Positions 47,036 through 57,280 of a stretch of DNA of 64,000 bases are shown here, in pieces. The notes under the pieces are model-generated. The model ran no database searches. It worked only from the letters and a program-made list of their open reading frames with translations, and was not told the origin of the DNA. The number at the start of each line of letters is the position of its first letter. Position 1 is the first letter of the stretch. Origin of the DNA: Streptomyces tuirus (GTDB lineage Bacteria > Actinomycetota > Actinomycetes > Streptomycetales > Streptomycetaceae); the NCBI GenBank assembly GCA_018195615.1, contig JAGTPG010000002.1, positions 124,001-188,000 of the forward strand. Reading direction: 5' to 3'. Both the position numbers and the translations under genes were made by a program.

Positions 47036-47473
47036 TCAGCCCGACGAACGCTCGCCGTGGTACCGCTGGGCGAGCCGCGCGAGGGCGACCGCGCCGAGCA
47101 GAAGGCCGAAGTCGCGCAGCGCGATGTCGTAGTAGTCGGGGATGGTCAGCAGGTTGACGATGATGCCGCCCAGCCAGCCGGCCACCAGCCAGCCTCCGAA
47201 GCGCGGGGCGACCGCCACGACGAGTCCCGCGAGGATCTCGACGACACCGACGGCGTACATCGCCGCCTGGGCGCTGCCGGGCACGACGTCGTCGATCCAC
47301 GGCGCGAGGTAGCCGGGCCAGTCCACGAGCAGGTTGGTGAACTTGTCCAGCCCGAACAGGATCGGCGCCACGGTGAACCCGACGCGCAGGATGACGAAGG
47401 CCTGGTAGCCGGGGTCGGTGAGCGCTGCCCGGCGGGGGACGGCGGACTGCGAAGTTGTGGTTGCGGACGACAT
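47036..47473 (-). CDS. DoxX-family membrane protein
   Basis: 145 residues with four hydrophobic helices: AFVILRVGFTVAPILFGLDK, YAVGVVEILAGLVVAVAPR, WLVAGWLGGIIVNLLTIPDY and DFGLLLGAVALARLAQRYHG. ATG 47473 with AAGGGG upstream. It is divergent from an ArsR-like regulator whose presumed operator lies between them. DoxX-like proteins are linked to thiol/redox stress; the exact role is unknown. Confidence 0.82.
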   Translation of the reverse strand: MSSATTTSQSAVPRRAALTDPGYQAFVILRVGFTVAPILFGLDKFTNLLVDWPGYLAPWIDDVVPGSAQAAMYAVGVVEILAGLVVAVAPRFGGWLVAGWLGGIIVNLLTIPDYYDIALRDFGLLLGAVALARLAQRYHGERSSG

Positions 47474-47485
47474 GGCGCCCCTTCT

Positions 47486-47515
47486 TTCTATCGACAACTT
47501 TCACTATCGATAGAA
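47486..47515. promoter_or_regulatory. Inverted repeat operator between DoxX and ArsR-like genes
   Basis: Perfect 9-bp inverted repeat TTCTATCGA (47486-47494) / TCGATAGAA (47507-47515), A+T-rich, midway between divergent starts. Likely the binding site of the regulator encoded at 47544. Confidence 0.6.
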
Positions 47516-47543
47516 GCGCGCGGACCTTCTTTAGTCAAGAGCC

Positions 47544-48334
47544 ATGGGATTTACACTGGTGTTCGTGGACCACCCGGAACGAGCACCCCACCCCGACGTC
47601 TCCGCGGTCGCGGCTCTGGACGAGCCGACCCGCAGGCGGCTGTACGACCACGTCGTGCGCCAGTCGGGACCCGTCAGCCGCGACGAAGCCGCCGCCGCCT
47701 CGGACTGGCGCGTCAGACCGCGGCGTTCCACCTGGACCGGCTGGCGGACGAGTCGCTCCTCGACGTCGTCTACGAGCGGCGCAGCGGCCGCACCGGGCCG
47801 GGAGCCGGCAGGCCGGCCAAGCTCTACAAGCGCTCCGCCAAGCAGGTCAGCGTCAGCCTGCCCGAGCGGCACTACGAGCTGGCCGGACGGCTCCTCGCCC
47901 AGGCCATGGAGGAATCCGAGGCCGTCGGCGAACCGGTCCGTGCCGTGCTGCACCGGAAGGCCCACGATCTCGGCGCCCAGCTCGCCGGAGAGGGCGACAC
48001 GGGCGTGTTCGACCTGCTGGAACGGTACGGATTCGAGCCCCGCGGCGTCGGTGAGGCGATCGTGCTGGGCAACTGTCCCTTCCACGCGCTCGCCCGTGAC
48101 CACACCGAGACGGTGTGCGGCATGAACCTCCACCTGCTCCGCGGCGCCCTCGAGGGTCTCGGCGAGAACAGCTTCCGGGCGTGCCTGGCCCCGAGTCCCG
48201 GACACTGCTGCGTTCGCTTGGAGCCGGCTTCCTCGCCGCTCGGACCGCCGGCGCCCGCGCGGGGCAACCCGGACGGCGCACCGGGCGTCCTTCCTGATGA
48301 GCGGGATGGATCCACCCGCCCTTCCACCATGTGA
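47544..48334 (+). CDS. ArsR-like helix-turn-helix regulator with C-terminal Cys/His domain, frame broken
   Basis: About 260 residues. The N-terminal winged helix has AALDEPTRRRLYDHVVRQSG, PVSRDEAAAASD and, after one missing base near 47710, RQTAAFHLDRLADESLLDVV. A ligand domain with conserved Cys/His follows (VLGNCPFHALARDHTETVCG, SPGHCCVRL), typical of putative metal- or FeS-sensing regulators (SufR-like). The tail after CCVRL is longer than usual, so a further break near 48220 is possible. Divergent from DoxX. Confidence 0.78.
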
Positions 48335-48345
48335 CGGGGACGAGG

Positions 48346-48600
48346 ATGAGTGACAAGGCTCGCAGACTGTTCGAGGCGCTCGATCTCGATCACGACGGGG
48401 TTCTCACCCGGGAAGAGGTGATCGTCGCCCTGCGCACGAAGGGGCCGTCCCTGGCCGCCTCGGGTGTGGTCCCGATCTGGGGAGTGCAGGACGTCGAAGC
48501 CTCCTCCGCGCTGTTCGACACCGCCGACCAGAACGGGGACGAGGTGCTGACCCTGGAGGAGTTCGCCGCGGTGGTGGACCGCCGGTTCGGCTGGAGCTGA
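48346..48600 (+). CDS. EF-hand calcium-binding protein
   Basis: 84 residues. Two EF-hand loops: DLDHDGVLTREE (canonical) and DQNGDEVLTLEE (Glu at position 6 instead of Gly). It resembles small cytosolic calerythrin/CabB-like proteins of streptomycetes. ATG 48346 is preferred to GTG 48331. It lies directly after the ArsR-like gene; a shared transcript is possible. Confidence 0.8.
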   Translation: MSDKARRLFEALDLDHDGVLTREEVIVALRTKGPSLAASGVVPIWGVQDVEASSALFDTADQNGDEVLTLEEFAAVVDRRFGWS

Positions 48601-48640
48601 TGTGGGGTAGGAGGTCTCCTCTCACGACCGGAGGTGGACC

Positions 48641-49504
48641 ATGGACATCGGCATAGGCCTTCCCAACACCGTTCCGGGGACCGAGGGTTCGGTTCTCGTG
48701 GAGTGGGCCCGTCGGGCCGAGGAAGCGGGGTTCAGCACGCTCGGGACGATCGGGCGGTTGGTGTACCCGGGGTATGAGGAGCTCGTCGCGCTGAGTGCGG
48801 CAGCGGCCGTCACCAGCCGGATCCGGCTGACGACGAGCGTGCTGCTGGGGCCCCTGTACGCGAACACCGCACTGCTGGCGAAGCAGGCGGCCTCGGTCGA
48901 CCGGCTGTCCGGGGGCCGGTTCGTGCTCGGTGTGGGGCTGGGTGGACGCGACGACGACTACGCCGCGAGCGGACTGTCCACGGAGGGCAGGGGGCGCCGG
49001 CTGGAGGAACAGCTGACGGAGATGAAACGCGTCTGGTCGGGCGAGGACCGCGGGTTGGCCGGGGCGATCGGGCCGGAACCGGTGCGCGACGGCGGTCCCG
49101 AGCTCCTCCTGGGCGGTGGGACCCCGGCCGGTTTCCGGCGTGTGGCGCGGCTGGCCGACGGCTGGATCATGGGCGGCGGCACACCGGAGATGTTCGCGGA
49201 GGCCTCGGCCGGCGTCGACACCGCGTGGAAGGAAGCGGGGAGGGCCGGCGCGCCGCGCAAGCTGGCGCTCGCCTACTTCGCGCTCGGCCCGGACGCCCGG
49301 GCGCACGCGGACGGCTACCTCCAGCACTACTACGGGTTCCTCGGCGACGTCGCCGCGCAGATCGCGGCGGGCGCCGCGGTGAGTGCGGAGATGGTCCGGT
49401 CGTACGTCGACTCGTACGCCGGCGCCGGCTGCGACGAGCTCATCTTCGTTCCGGCGGCATCGGGGCTGGAGCAGGTGGGGCTGCTCGCCGAGGCCGTGCA
49501 CTGA
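48641..49504 (+). CDS. LLM-class oxidoreductase (F420- or FMN-dependent)
   Basis: 287 residues, frame intact: MDIGIGLPNTVPGTEGSVLV, TSVLLGPLYANTALLAKQAA, RFVLGVGLGGRDDDY and GWIMGGGTPEMF. These are luciferase-like barrel features; the short size and GLPNTV start suggest the F420-type subgroup. GGAGG lies before ATG 48641. It overlaps the end of the convergent NADAR gene as annotated. Confidence 0.82.
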   Translation: MDIGIGLPNTVPGTEGSVLVEWARRAEEAGFSTLGTIGRLVYPGYEELVALSAAAAVTSRIRLTTSVLLGPLYANTALLAKQAASVDRLSGGRFVLGVGLGGRDDDYAASGLSTEGRGRRLEEQLTEMKRVWSGEDRGLAGAIGPEPVRDGGPELLLGGGTPAGFRRVARLADGWIMGGGTPEMFAEASAGVDTAWKEAGRAGAPRKLALAYFALGPDARAHADGYLQHYYGFLGDVAAQIAAGAAVSAEMVRSYVDSYAGAGCDELIFVPAASGLEQVGLLAEAVH

Positions 49505-50642
49505 CCTGGCGCTCGATTGTGTCCGGCCCCGGAGGGGTGATTCCCGCGTGCTCGGCGTGCAGTTCCGAGCGGACGAGTTCCAGGAGGCGACCCGTCCAGT
49601 TCCGGCCGCGCCCGCCGTTGTCGCCCCAGAAGCCGGAGTCCGAGTCGTCGTAGACGAGTGTCGCGTCGTGCGTGGCCAGGAGGATCCGCGCGAGGGCCGG
49701 GTGCTGGGTGTACTTGGCCCTCAGCAGGGCGGTCATGACGGCGGTTCGGGCCTGTTCCCATCCGTCGCGCCGGGGAGCACCGGCCGCCGCGTCCTTGGCG
49801 TCGAACGCGGTGTGTGCGTCCCTGGCGGCGGCCCGGGCGTCGGATCCGTGGTGGAGAGGGCCCAGTAGGCGTGGGCGACGGTGGGGTAGGTGACGCCGTC
49901 GACCAGGACGGGGGCGGGGAAGTCGTTGCGGAGGGCTTTCGTGCCCGGGTCGTCGGAGGGCTTGAGGGATAGCTCTGATAGAGGTGGATCGCGGGGCGGT
50001 CGGGGTCGCGGGTCCGTCCGCCGGGATCCGTGACGGCCGTTCGGCGATCCACTTCGCCCGGTCCTCGAAGTAGGCGATCGCGTCGTCGTACTGCTCCGGC
50101 GTGACCGGCTCGTCGCCCGGGGCGTCCAGGTGCCCACCGGGGCCGGCCACCAGGACCCGGAGCGGCCGGTCCTTGCGGTCCATGTCGCCGAGTGCGTAGT
50201 GGCGTCGGGTCTCGGGGATGGCGAGGTAGGCGGCGCGGGCGGTGGCCCGGTTCTCCTCGGTACGGTCGGCCAGGAACGTGTCGACGGCGGCCAGGCACCG
50301 GTCCGTGGAGTCCGGCCGCCCGTTGAGCTGGTCGATGGTGTCGCGGACCTCGGCCAGCAGCAGCTCCGGCGTGAGCCAGGTGCGCGGCTCGCTGAACCGC
50401 CACGCGGCCAGTTCGTGGCCCGACACCCGGGCACCGTCGGGCAGTTCGGTGGCGACCCAGCCGCGGCGCAGCTTCTCCTCGAACTCTTCGAGGGTGACCA
50501 GGCCCCAGCAGTCGATCAGACCGTCCGCGTAGATGAACAGGTCCGTCAGGAAGTAGTCGCCGTTGCGGATGAAGGCGTGTCGCCAGGTTCCGGGGACGCG
50601 CATGCCGTCCGCCATGCGGTAAGTGATGCGTTGGCCGATCAT
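49440..50642 (-). CDS. NADAR-domain protein with N-terminal unknown domain, frame broken
   Basis: About 400 residues. The N-terminal part (MIGQRITYRMADGMRVPGTW, LIDCWGLVTLEEFEEKL) is a domain commonly found before NADAR in actinomycetes. The C-terminal NADAR (YbiA-like) domain keeps ALRNDFPAPVLVDG, TVAHAYWALS, KYTQHPALARILLATHD and DSGFWGDNGGRGRNW. NADAR proteins are N-glycosidases acting on riboflavin intermediates or ADP-ribosyl groups. About three single-base breaks fall between 50030 and 49850. The stop is uncertain, and the 65-base overlap with the LLM gene hints at another break. Confidence 0.72.
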   Translation of the reverse strand: MIGQRITYRMADGMRVPGTWRHAFIRNGDYFLTDLFIYADGLIDCWGLVTLEEFEEKLRRGWVATELPDGARVSGHELAAWRFSEPRTWLTPELLLAEVRDTIDQLNGRPDSTDRCLAAVDTFLADRTEENRATARAAYLAIPETRRHYALGDMDRKDRPLRVLVAGPGGHLDAPGDEPVTPEQYDDAIAYFEDRAKWIAERPSRIPADGPATPTAPRSTSIRAIPQALRRPGHESPPQRLPRPRPGRRRHLPHRRPRLLGPLHHGSDARAAARDAHTAFDAKDAAAGAPRRDGWEQARTAVMTALLRAKYTQHPALARILLATHDATLVYDDSDSGFWGDNGGRGRNWTGRLLELVRSELHAEHAGITPPGPDTIERQVSARPRRAAPPAPAPMPPERR

Positions 50643-50758
50643 CCAGGCATTCTGACGGAACTGGCGGCCGGCGCAACGTGTTTGTTCCGCACCGGCGGCC
50701 CGGGAGCCGGGTCCTCCCCACGGTTCGGAGGAGGACCCGGCTCCCGGTCGGCGGTGGC

Positions 50759-51765
50759 TCAGGACGACTGGGCGCTCTGGTACAGGTTCTGTGCGTCCGC
50801 GCCGAAGTACGGGCCGTACATGGCGTTCGGCAGGAAGTTGTACTTGAAGCTGTTCACCGAGGACTGCAGACCGGTCCCGGTGGCCTCGTCGAACTGGGTG
50901 AACCACGGGCCTCCGCTGGAGCCGCCGGTCATGTCGCAGGTCAGACCGTGGTCGCTGGAGAGCAGGAAGTCCCGGAAGGTGGTTCCGCTGCAGTAGATGA
51001 ACTTCTCGCCGTCGTACGGAGCGGCGGCCGGGAAGCCGAAGGAGTACATGGCCTTGTTGTAGCCGGTGTTGAAGGCCAGGCCCTGGCCGCCGACGACGTC
51101 GGTCAGCTTCTTTCCGTCGAGTGGGGCGACCACGGCCGCGCCGATGTCGTAGTTGATGTCCTCACTGGCGGTCCACTGCGGTGTGGAGAGGGTCTTGGCC
51201 GCCGTCCAGGTGCCGTACGGCCGCTGCCCGTCGTGGTAGCCGGGGACGAAGACCCAGTTGGTGTGCCAGGCCCCTTCCATCTTCACGCAGTGGCCCGCGG
51301 TCATCACCGTGCTCTTGTTGGCGCTGGTGACGGCGTTGCCGGAACAGGAGGCGGTGCGCCCCTGGTACGTGAAGAACACGCGTCCGGCGGTCTTGGTCAC
51401 CGCTCCGCCTCCGGACCAGGGCCCGCCCCGTGGGGGAACGCGAGAGGGCCCACGGCGGCGGCGGGCGCACTGGGTGCCACGACGGTCGCCTTGCCCTTGC
51501 GGGGTGCCGATGTCCGCACGTCCGACCGGTCGACGGACAGGACGTCCAGCGGGGTGGCCTCGCGCATCCGCTGCGGGGTCCAGAAGGCGAGGGCGCGTTC
51601 CTGCGCCGAGGGCGCCACCGCTCCCGGGTCGGGCGCGGCGCTCGCCGGTGTGGCGGTGACGCCGGTCGCCAGCAGTGCGGCGACGCCGGCGAGTGCGCCG
51701 AGGACGGTGCGACGAACGCGCGTGCCGCTGCCGGAGGGGCGAAGGCTACGGGGTATGCCTGTCAC
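50759..51765 (-). CDS. Secreted trypsin-like (S1/V8-type) serine protease, one frame break
   Basis: About 335 residues. GTG 51765 with AGGAG; signal peptide ending TPASAA; a pro-region to about residue 120. The catalytic domain contains all three residues: His in VMTAGHC, Asp in DINYDIGAAVV and Ser in GGSSGGPWF. One base is missing near 51405. It presumably matures outside the cell. Close relatives are annotated as trypsin-like peptidases of Streptomyces. No inhibitor gene is adjacent. Confidence 0.85.
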
Positions 51766-51958
51766 GCGGTCTCCTTCTGCTGTGGGGGCCGGGCGGCGGG
51801 GCTCATCCACCCGGTCAGGCAGGGGTGTCACTGCGAACCAGAGGGCAGCGTGCCACCGTGAGACCGATTTGGACAGGTGCATGTCACCGAGACGACCGAA
51901 ACGCGCACATGTTCCCCGCGTCGGGGACACGGGCGTGTCGGGACCCGGGCACAAATGA

Positions 51959-51994
51959 ACCCGGCCTCCACCGGGTCTGTGGTGGAGGCCGGGT
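51959..51994. terminator. 14-bp hairpin terminator
   Basis: Perfect inverted repeat 51959-51972 / 51981-51994 with an 8-base loop, just past the corrected stop of the SRPBCC gene. Its position supports the shorter reading of that gene. Confidence 0.75.
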
Positions 51995-52017
51995 CCGGGT
52001 GAGCGGGGCCCTGGGTG

Positions 52018-52499
52018 TCAGAGGGGGTGGGGCCGGTGCCGCCGCCGGGCTGGATACGGCCGCGCCAGGCGCCGGACTCGGCTCCGCGCTCCTCGATGTA
52101 CTGCTTGAAGCGCTTCATGTCGCCCTTGACCCGCCGGTCGATCGTTCCGAGCATGTCCCCGGCCTTCTCCACGGCTCCACTGGGCTCGACGTCCAGCACG
52201 AGCTCCACGCGGGTGTGGGTGTCGTCGACGCGCTCGAAGCGGACCGAGCCCTTCTGGTTGGTGTCTCCGCTGGTCGTGCGCCAGGTGACGCGCTCGTCGG
52301 GCAGCTGGTCGACGATCTCGGTGTCGAACTCGCGCCGTACTCCGCCGATCTTGGTGGTCCAGTGATTGTGACGGTCGTCGAGCTGCCTTACCTCCTCGAC
52401 GCCCTCCATGAAGTTCGGAAACTCCTCGAACTGGGTCCACTGGTTGTAGGCGGTGTGGACGGGGACGTCGACTTCCACGGTTTCCTTGACGGTGCTCAT
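52018..52499 (-). CDS. SRPBCC/polyketide-cyclase-like protein
   Basis: About 160 residues: MSTVKETVEVDVPVHTAYNQ, WTQFEEFPNFMEGVEEV, VTWRTTSGDTNQKGSVRFER and a C-terminal RRVKGDMKRFKQYIEERG. This is the START/SRPBCC hydrophobic-pocket fold found in abundant streptomycete stress proteins. Read as printed the frame runs on through a terminator to 51828. Adding one C to the run opposite 52023-52027 gives ...GPTPL and a stop at 52018, which I prefer. GGAGG precedes ATG 52499. Confidence 0.8.
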
Positions 52500-52714
52500 C
52501 TGTATGCCTCCGTTTTCCTGATCGACTGCTGGAGGCCCATCGGCCCACACACAGGTCCGGGCCGTGGCGGACGGGTACCCGGGATCTTCCGGTTCCCACA
52601 CGGTCCGGTGCCGTCCCCGAAAGGCGCGGTGCGGACGGGGCAGGCGGCGGGGCGGTGGCCCTGGCCGTCTCCGAGCGGAAGCCGTGGCCGACCTCGAGGG
52701 CCGGGCCGTGGCAG

Positions 52715-53305
52715 TGGCGGAAGTTCGCGCCGTCCATGGCCACGAGCCATCCGAACCGGCTGGTGGCCGGTGGCTTGCTGGCTCAGGAGCGCCGGGGGCG
52801 GCACCGCCATGTGCGTCTGGCGGAGCCCGGCATCGCGGAGAGGATCGAGGCGCCGGCGGCCAGGGCGCCCAGCCGGCTGGTCCCGGTCCGTTCCCTCACC
52901 GCTGCCCGCCGGCACCGTGCCGTCGGCTTCGCCCGTGTCTGCTACGACCATCTCGGCGGCTCCCTCGCCGTGGCGATGACCGATGCCATGACCGCTCGTG
53001 GGCTGTTGTCCCGGGAGTCCGGCCCGGCGCTCACCGCGTCCGGCGCGGCATGGCTGTCGGGCCTCGGAATCACGTACGGAGCGGCGGGGGCGGCGGGCCG
53101 TCCGCATGTGCGCACCTGCCTGGACTGAACGGAACAGCGCCCACACCTGGCGGGCGCTGTGGCCGTGCACCTCTTCCACCGCGCGCTGGAGGCGTCCTGG
53201 CTCGTGCCCGGCGACGGCTCTCGCGTCGGGCGGCTGACGGAGCAGGGACGCGACGCCTTCCGACGGCACCTGGGCCTGGCGGACGAGGCGCTCACGACCG
53301 GGTGA
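52715..53305 (+). pseudogene. ArsR-family regulator with in-frame TGA and degraded 5' end
   Basis: One frame reads NRLVAGGLLAQERRGRHRHV, RLAEPGIAERIE, GFARVCYDHLGGSLAVAMTD and TCLD, then TGA (53126-53128) exactly where relatives have Trp, then TEQRPHLAGAVAVHLFHRAL to TGA 53303-53305. The layout is that of ArsR-type regulators with a C-terminal GFARVCYDHLGG domain. The upstream helix-turn-helix half is only partly readable in mixed frames (52660-52750). Unlike the other breaks in this window the stop is a substitution-like change (TGG to TGA). It may be a real pseudogene. Confidence 0.65.
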
Positions 53306-53338
53306 GCGCCTCCCCCGCTCCGGGAAGCCCGGCCGGGC

Positions 53339-53629
53339 TCAGTACCGCTGCTGCTGCTCCGGCTGCCCGTACGTCTGGCCGCCCGGGGCGCCGCCCGCGT
53401 TCTGGTTCTGCAGCTGCTCCGCCTGTTCCTTGGTCACCTTCTGTTCCGCCCCGCAGAAGGTGCACTGCGTCAGGTACTTCGTCGAGATCGGGAACAGCGG
53501 CACGAAGAACAGCGTGAACTTCGTGACGCGCTTCCTGAGCGTGTGGGCGGCGGGGTTGCCGCACTGACCGCAGACCAGCGTCAGTATCGCCAGCTGGTAC
53601 AGGTACCCCTTGGTGCCGAAGATGATCAC
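53339..53629 (-). CDS. Zinc-ribbon domain small protein
   Basis: 96 residues. Two CxxC pairs ([12 protein letters not shown] and [12 protein letters not shown]) form a zinc ribbon around a hydrophobic stretch [17 protein letters not shown]. The tail is rich in Gln/Gly. Conserved in streptomycetes without known function. ATG 53629. Confidence 0.8.
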   Translation of the reverse strand: MIIFGTKGYLYQLAILTLVCGQCGNPAAHTLRKRVTKFTLFFVPLFPISTKYLTQCTFCGAEQKVTKEQAEQLQNQNAGGAPGGQTYGQPEQQQRY

Positions 53630-53686
53630 GTGACGTCCTTCCCGGGTCGGATCTGCCTCCAGTGTCCCGTACGGCGGTGCCGACGC

Positions 53687-55303
<1,617 letters not shown>

Positions 55304-55326
<23 letters not shown>

Positions 55327-55504
55327 GGGCCCGCTCCTTGGCGTGTGTTGATCCTTCGCTTGCGGTCACATCCTTCCTCGTCACCGTGGTGACGCGCGAG
55401 AGGGGCACCACGGTGACGGCAGGATGTGCGCCGAGCCGCGCGACGAACCGCGGGACCGTGCCCGTGACCACCCGGGCCCACAAGGAGGCGGCGCCGCGGA
55501 CCAC
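55304..55504 (-). CDS. Possible short ORF, unknown
   Basis: 66 codons (ends [21 protein letters not shown]) overlapping the start of pgm. [20 protein letters not shown] looks protein-like, but there is no recognised family or clear ribosome site. Otherwise the 55327-55574 gap shows no gene. Confidence 0.25.
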
Positions 55505-55574
55505 CGGGACGTCCGGTGATGCGCCGCGCCGCCTGCCGACCTTGCGGGCGTCCTGCGGAGCGCCCGTGCCGTGG

Positions 55575-56003
55575 TCAGATCCGACCGCCGGTCATCCGGG
55601 TGAGGGGGCCGTACGTGTGGCGCTCCGCGCGCCGTCCCACCGCGTACGACGCGGCGCTCAGGGCGGTCAGGCCGGCCCCCACGCCCGCGGCGACGAGCTT
55701 GCGGTGGGCGATGACCGTCCAGGCCGTCTTCGCCGTGGCCGCGACGTGGCCGGAGGCCGCGACGACCGCCTGGCGGCCCGCGTCGACGCCCTTGGCCGCG
55801 GTCTGCACGGCCGCCGACGTGGTCTCGGCGGAGCGTTGGGCACCGGACTTGACCGCTGACGCCGCGTCATCCGCCTTGGTCTCCGCGCGCTTCGCTGCCC
55901 GGGACGTCGACGAGGACGCCTTGTCCGCGGTGCGGCGGGCCTTGGACTGGTTCGTCTGTATGGTGGTCGGCTTCTGATTCGTGCGCTTGTTCTCTTCCGT
56001 CAT
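55575..56003 (-). CDS. Ala/Lys-rich protein with C-terminal membrane segment
   Basis: 142 residues. The Lys/Ala/Ser-rich amphipathic first two thirds (SKARRTADKASSSTSRAAKR, AETTSAAVQTAAKGVDAGRQ) look like a coiled-coil or LEA-like helix. A hydrophobic segment follows (LVAAGVGAGLTALSAASYAV). No family assigned. Possibly a membrane-anchored stress protein. Confidence 0.65.
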   Translation of the reverse strand: MTEENKRTNQKPTTIQTNQSKARRTADKASSSTSRAAKRAETKADDAASAVKSGAQRSAETTSAAVQTAAKGVDAGRQAVVAASGHVAATAKTAWTVIAHRKLVAAGVGAGLTALSAASYAVGRRAERHTYGPLTRMTGGRI

Positions 56004-56077
56004 GGACACCGACTTGCCCCTGACTCCGGCGGCAAACACGTCCGGTCGCGCGCCGTCCGGCGGGCGCGGGGCTAAGC

Positions 56078-56102
56078 AGCTCGTCGGAGGGGTAGACGAG
56101 CT
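56078..56102. repeat. 8-bp inverted repeat in a divergent promoter region
   Basis: AGCTCGTC (56078-56085) and GACGAGCT (56095-56102) flank GGAGGGGTA between two divergent small genes. It could be an operator or part of an mRNA leader hairpin for the 56142 gene. Confidence 0.4.
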
Positions 56103-56141
56103 ACGAGCGAGACGACGTCAGGACCCGAGGGAAGGTGCGTC

Positions 56142-56288
56142 ATGGCCGGCATTCTGAATCGCATCAAGCAGTTCGCCCGGAGCCCGCAGGGGCGGCGGGC
56201 CATCGCCGAGGCACGGCGGGCCGCAGCCGATCCGCGCAAGCGAGCCCAGGCACAGCGCCTGTTGGGCAAGCTCCGCGGCCGCCGCTGA
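56142..56288 (+). CDS. 48-residue basic small protein
   Basis: ATG 56142 with GAAGG upstream encodes MAGILNRIKQFARSPQGRRA, then a repeat of Arg/Ala helices to LLGKLRGRR. It is highly basic and helical, possibly nucleic-acid- or membrane-associated. Such small ORFs recur in streptomycete genomes; function unknown. The frame is intact and codon use is typical of the neighbours. Confidence 0.6.
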   Translation: MAGILNRIKQFARSPQGRRAIAEARRAAADPRKRAQAQRLLGKLRGRR

Positions 56289-56401
56289 CCGGGCCGCCCG
56301 CCTGCCGCGTGCGGCCCGAGCCCAACTCCTCCAGGCGACAAGTGTGTTCATGCCCGACATGGGCACTTGGGTCGCACCGACACCTGAGAGGAGCTGGTCC
56401 G

Positions 56402-57274
56402 ATGGGCAGGGCAGGCAGCGGCAGGAAGGTCTGGGTCTTAGGCGTCGCCGGCGTCATGGCGGGAACGGTGCTGACCGGCTGCGGCGACGACGGCGACACG
56501 GGAGACGGCGCGCGAGGGGCCTCCCAGCAGGGCGGCACCACACAGGAGCAGGGCACGCAGGCGGTGCGGTCGGCCTATGACCGGACCGTCGAGGAGGACA
56601 CCGCCCGGGTGAAGCTCCGGGTGCGGACCTCGGCCCAGGGCGCCTCGGAGACCGCGCACGGGCACGGCGCGGTGGACCTGGACGACGGCGACAGCGTCAT
56701 GACGCTCACGGCGCAGGGGCAGCGGATCGAGCAGCGCGTGGTCGATCAGGTGCTGTACCAGAAGATGCCGAAGGGGCAGGCGCCGGGCGGCAAGCCCTGG
56801 ATCAGGATCGACCTGGAGAAGGTCGCAGCCCGGCAGGGCACCGGCGACCCGTCCATGAGCGACCCGGCGCGGTCCGCGGCGTACGCGAAGGCGATCACGG
56901 ACAAGGACGTGAGCAAGAAGGGCACGGCCACGATCGACGGGGTGAGGACCACGCACTATCGCGTCTCCGTCGACGTCGCGGAACTGCCCCGTGGCGACAC
57001 GCTGCGGCAGCAGGTCGGCCCGACCCTGCCGATGGACGTCTGGCTCGACGACGAGGGCCGTATGCGCCGTCAGCAGATCGACATGACGCTGGAGGCCGCA
57101 CCGTCGACGCAGCGGTCCTCCGGTGACGCCTCGTCCTCGCCGGGGAAGGTCACGGTGCGCACCCTCATCGAGTTCACCGACTTCGGCACCGAGGTGGAGG
57201 CGGACGCACCCCCGGCCGGGCAGGTCACCGACATGACCGGCGAGGCCCTGGACCAGGGCAGGAAGCAGAGCTGA
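56402..57274 (+). CDS. LppX/LprG-like lipoprotein
   Basis: 290 residues. The lipobox VLTGC puts Cys near residue 27. The mature part follows the LppX_LprAFG pattern of a half-barrel with a hydrophobic cavity (TARVKLRVRTSAQGASETAH, VVDQVLYQKMPKGQAPGGKP, PTLPMDVWLDDEGRMRRQQI). Members carry lipids across the envelope or act as accessory lipoproteins. GAGGAG precedes ATG 56402. The frame is intact. Confidence 0.82.
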   Translation: MGRAGSGRKVWVLGVAGVMAGTVLTGCGDDGDTGDGARGASQQGGTTQEQGTQAVRSAYDRTVEEDTARVKLRVRTSAQGASETAHGHGAVDLDDGDSVMTLTAQGQRIEQRVVDQVLYQKMPKGQAPGGKPWIRIDLEKVAARQGTGDPSMSDPARSAAYAKAITDKDVSKKGTATIDGVRTTHYRVSVDVAELPRGDTLRQQVGPTLPMDVWLDDEGRMRRQQIDMTLEAAPSTQRSSGDASSSPGKVTVRTLIEFTDFGTEVEADAPPAGQVTDMTGEALDQGRKQS

Positions 57275-57280
57275 CACCGC

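Noticed and set aside
51828..52499. Longer C-terminus of the SRPBCC protein
   Set aside because: It would read through a strong hairpin terminator at 51959-51994; one base added to a C run gives a normal stop at 52018.
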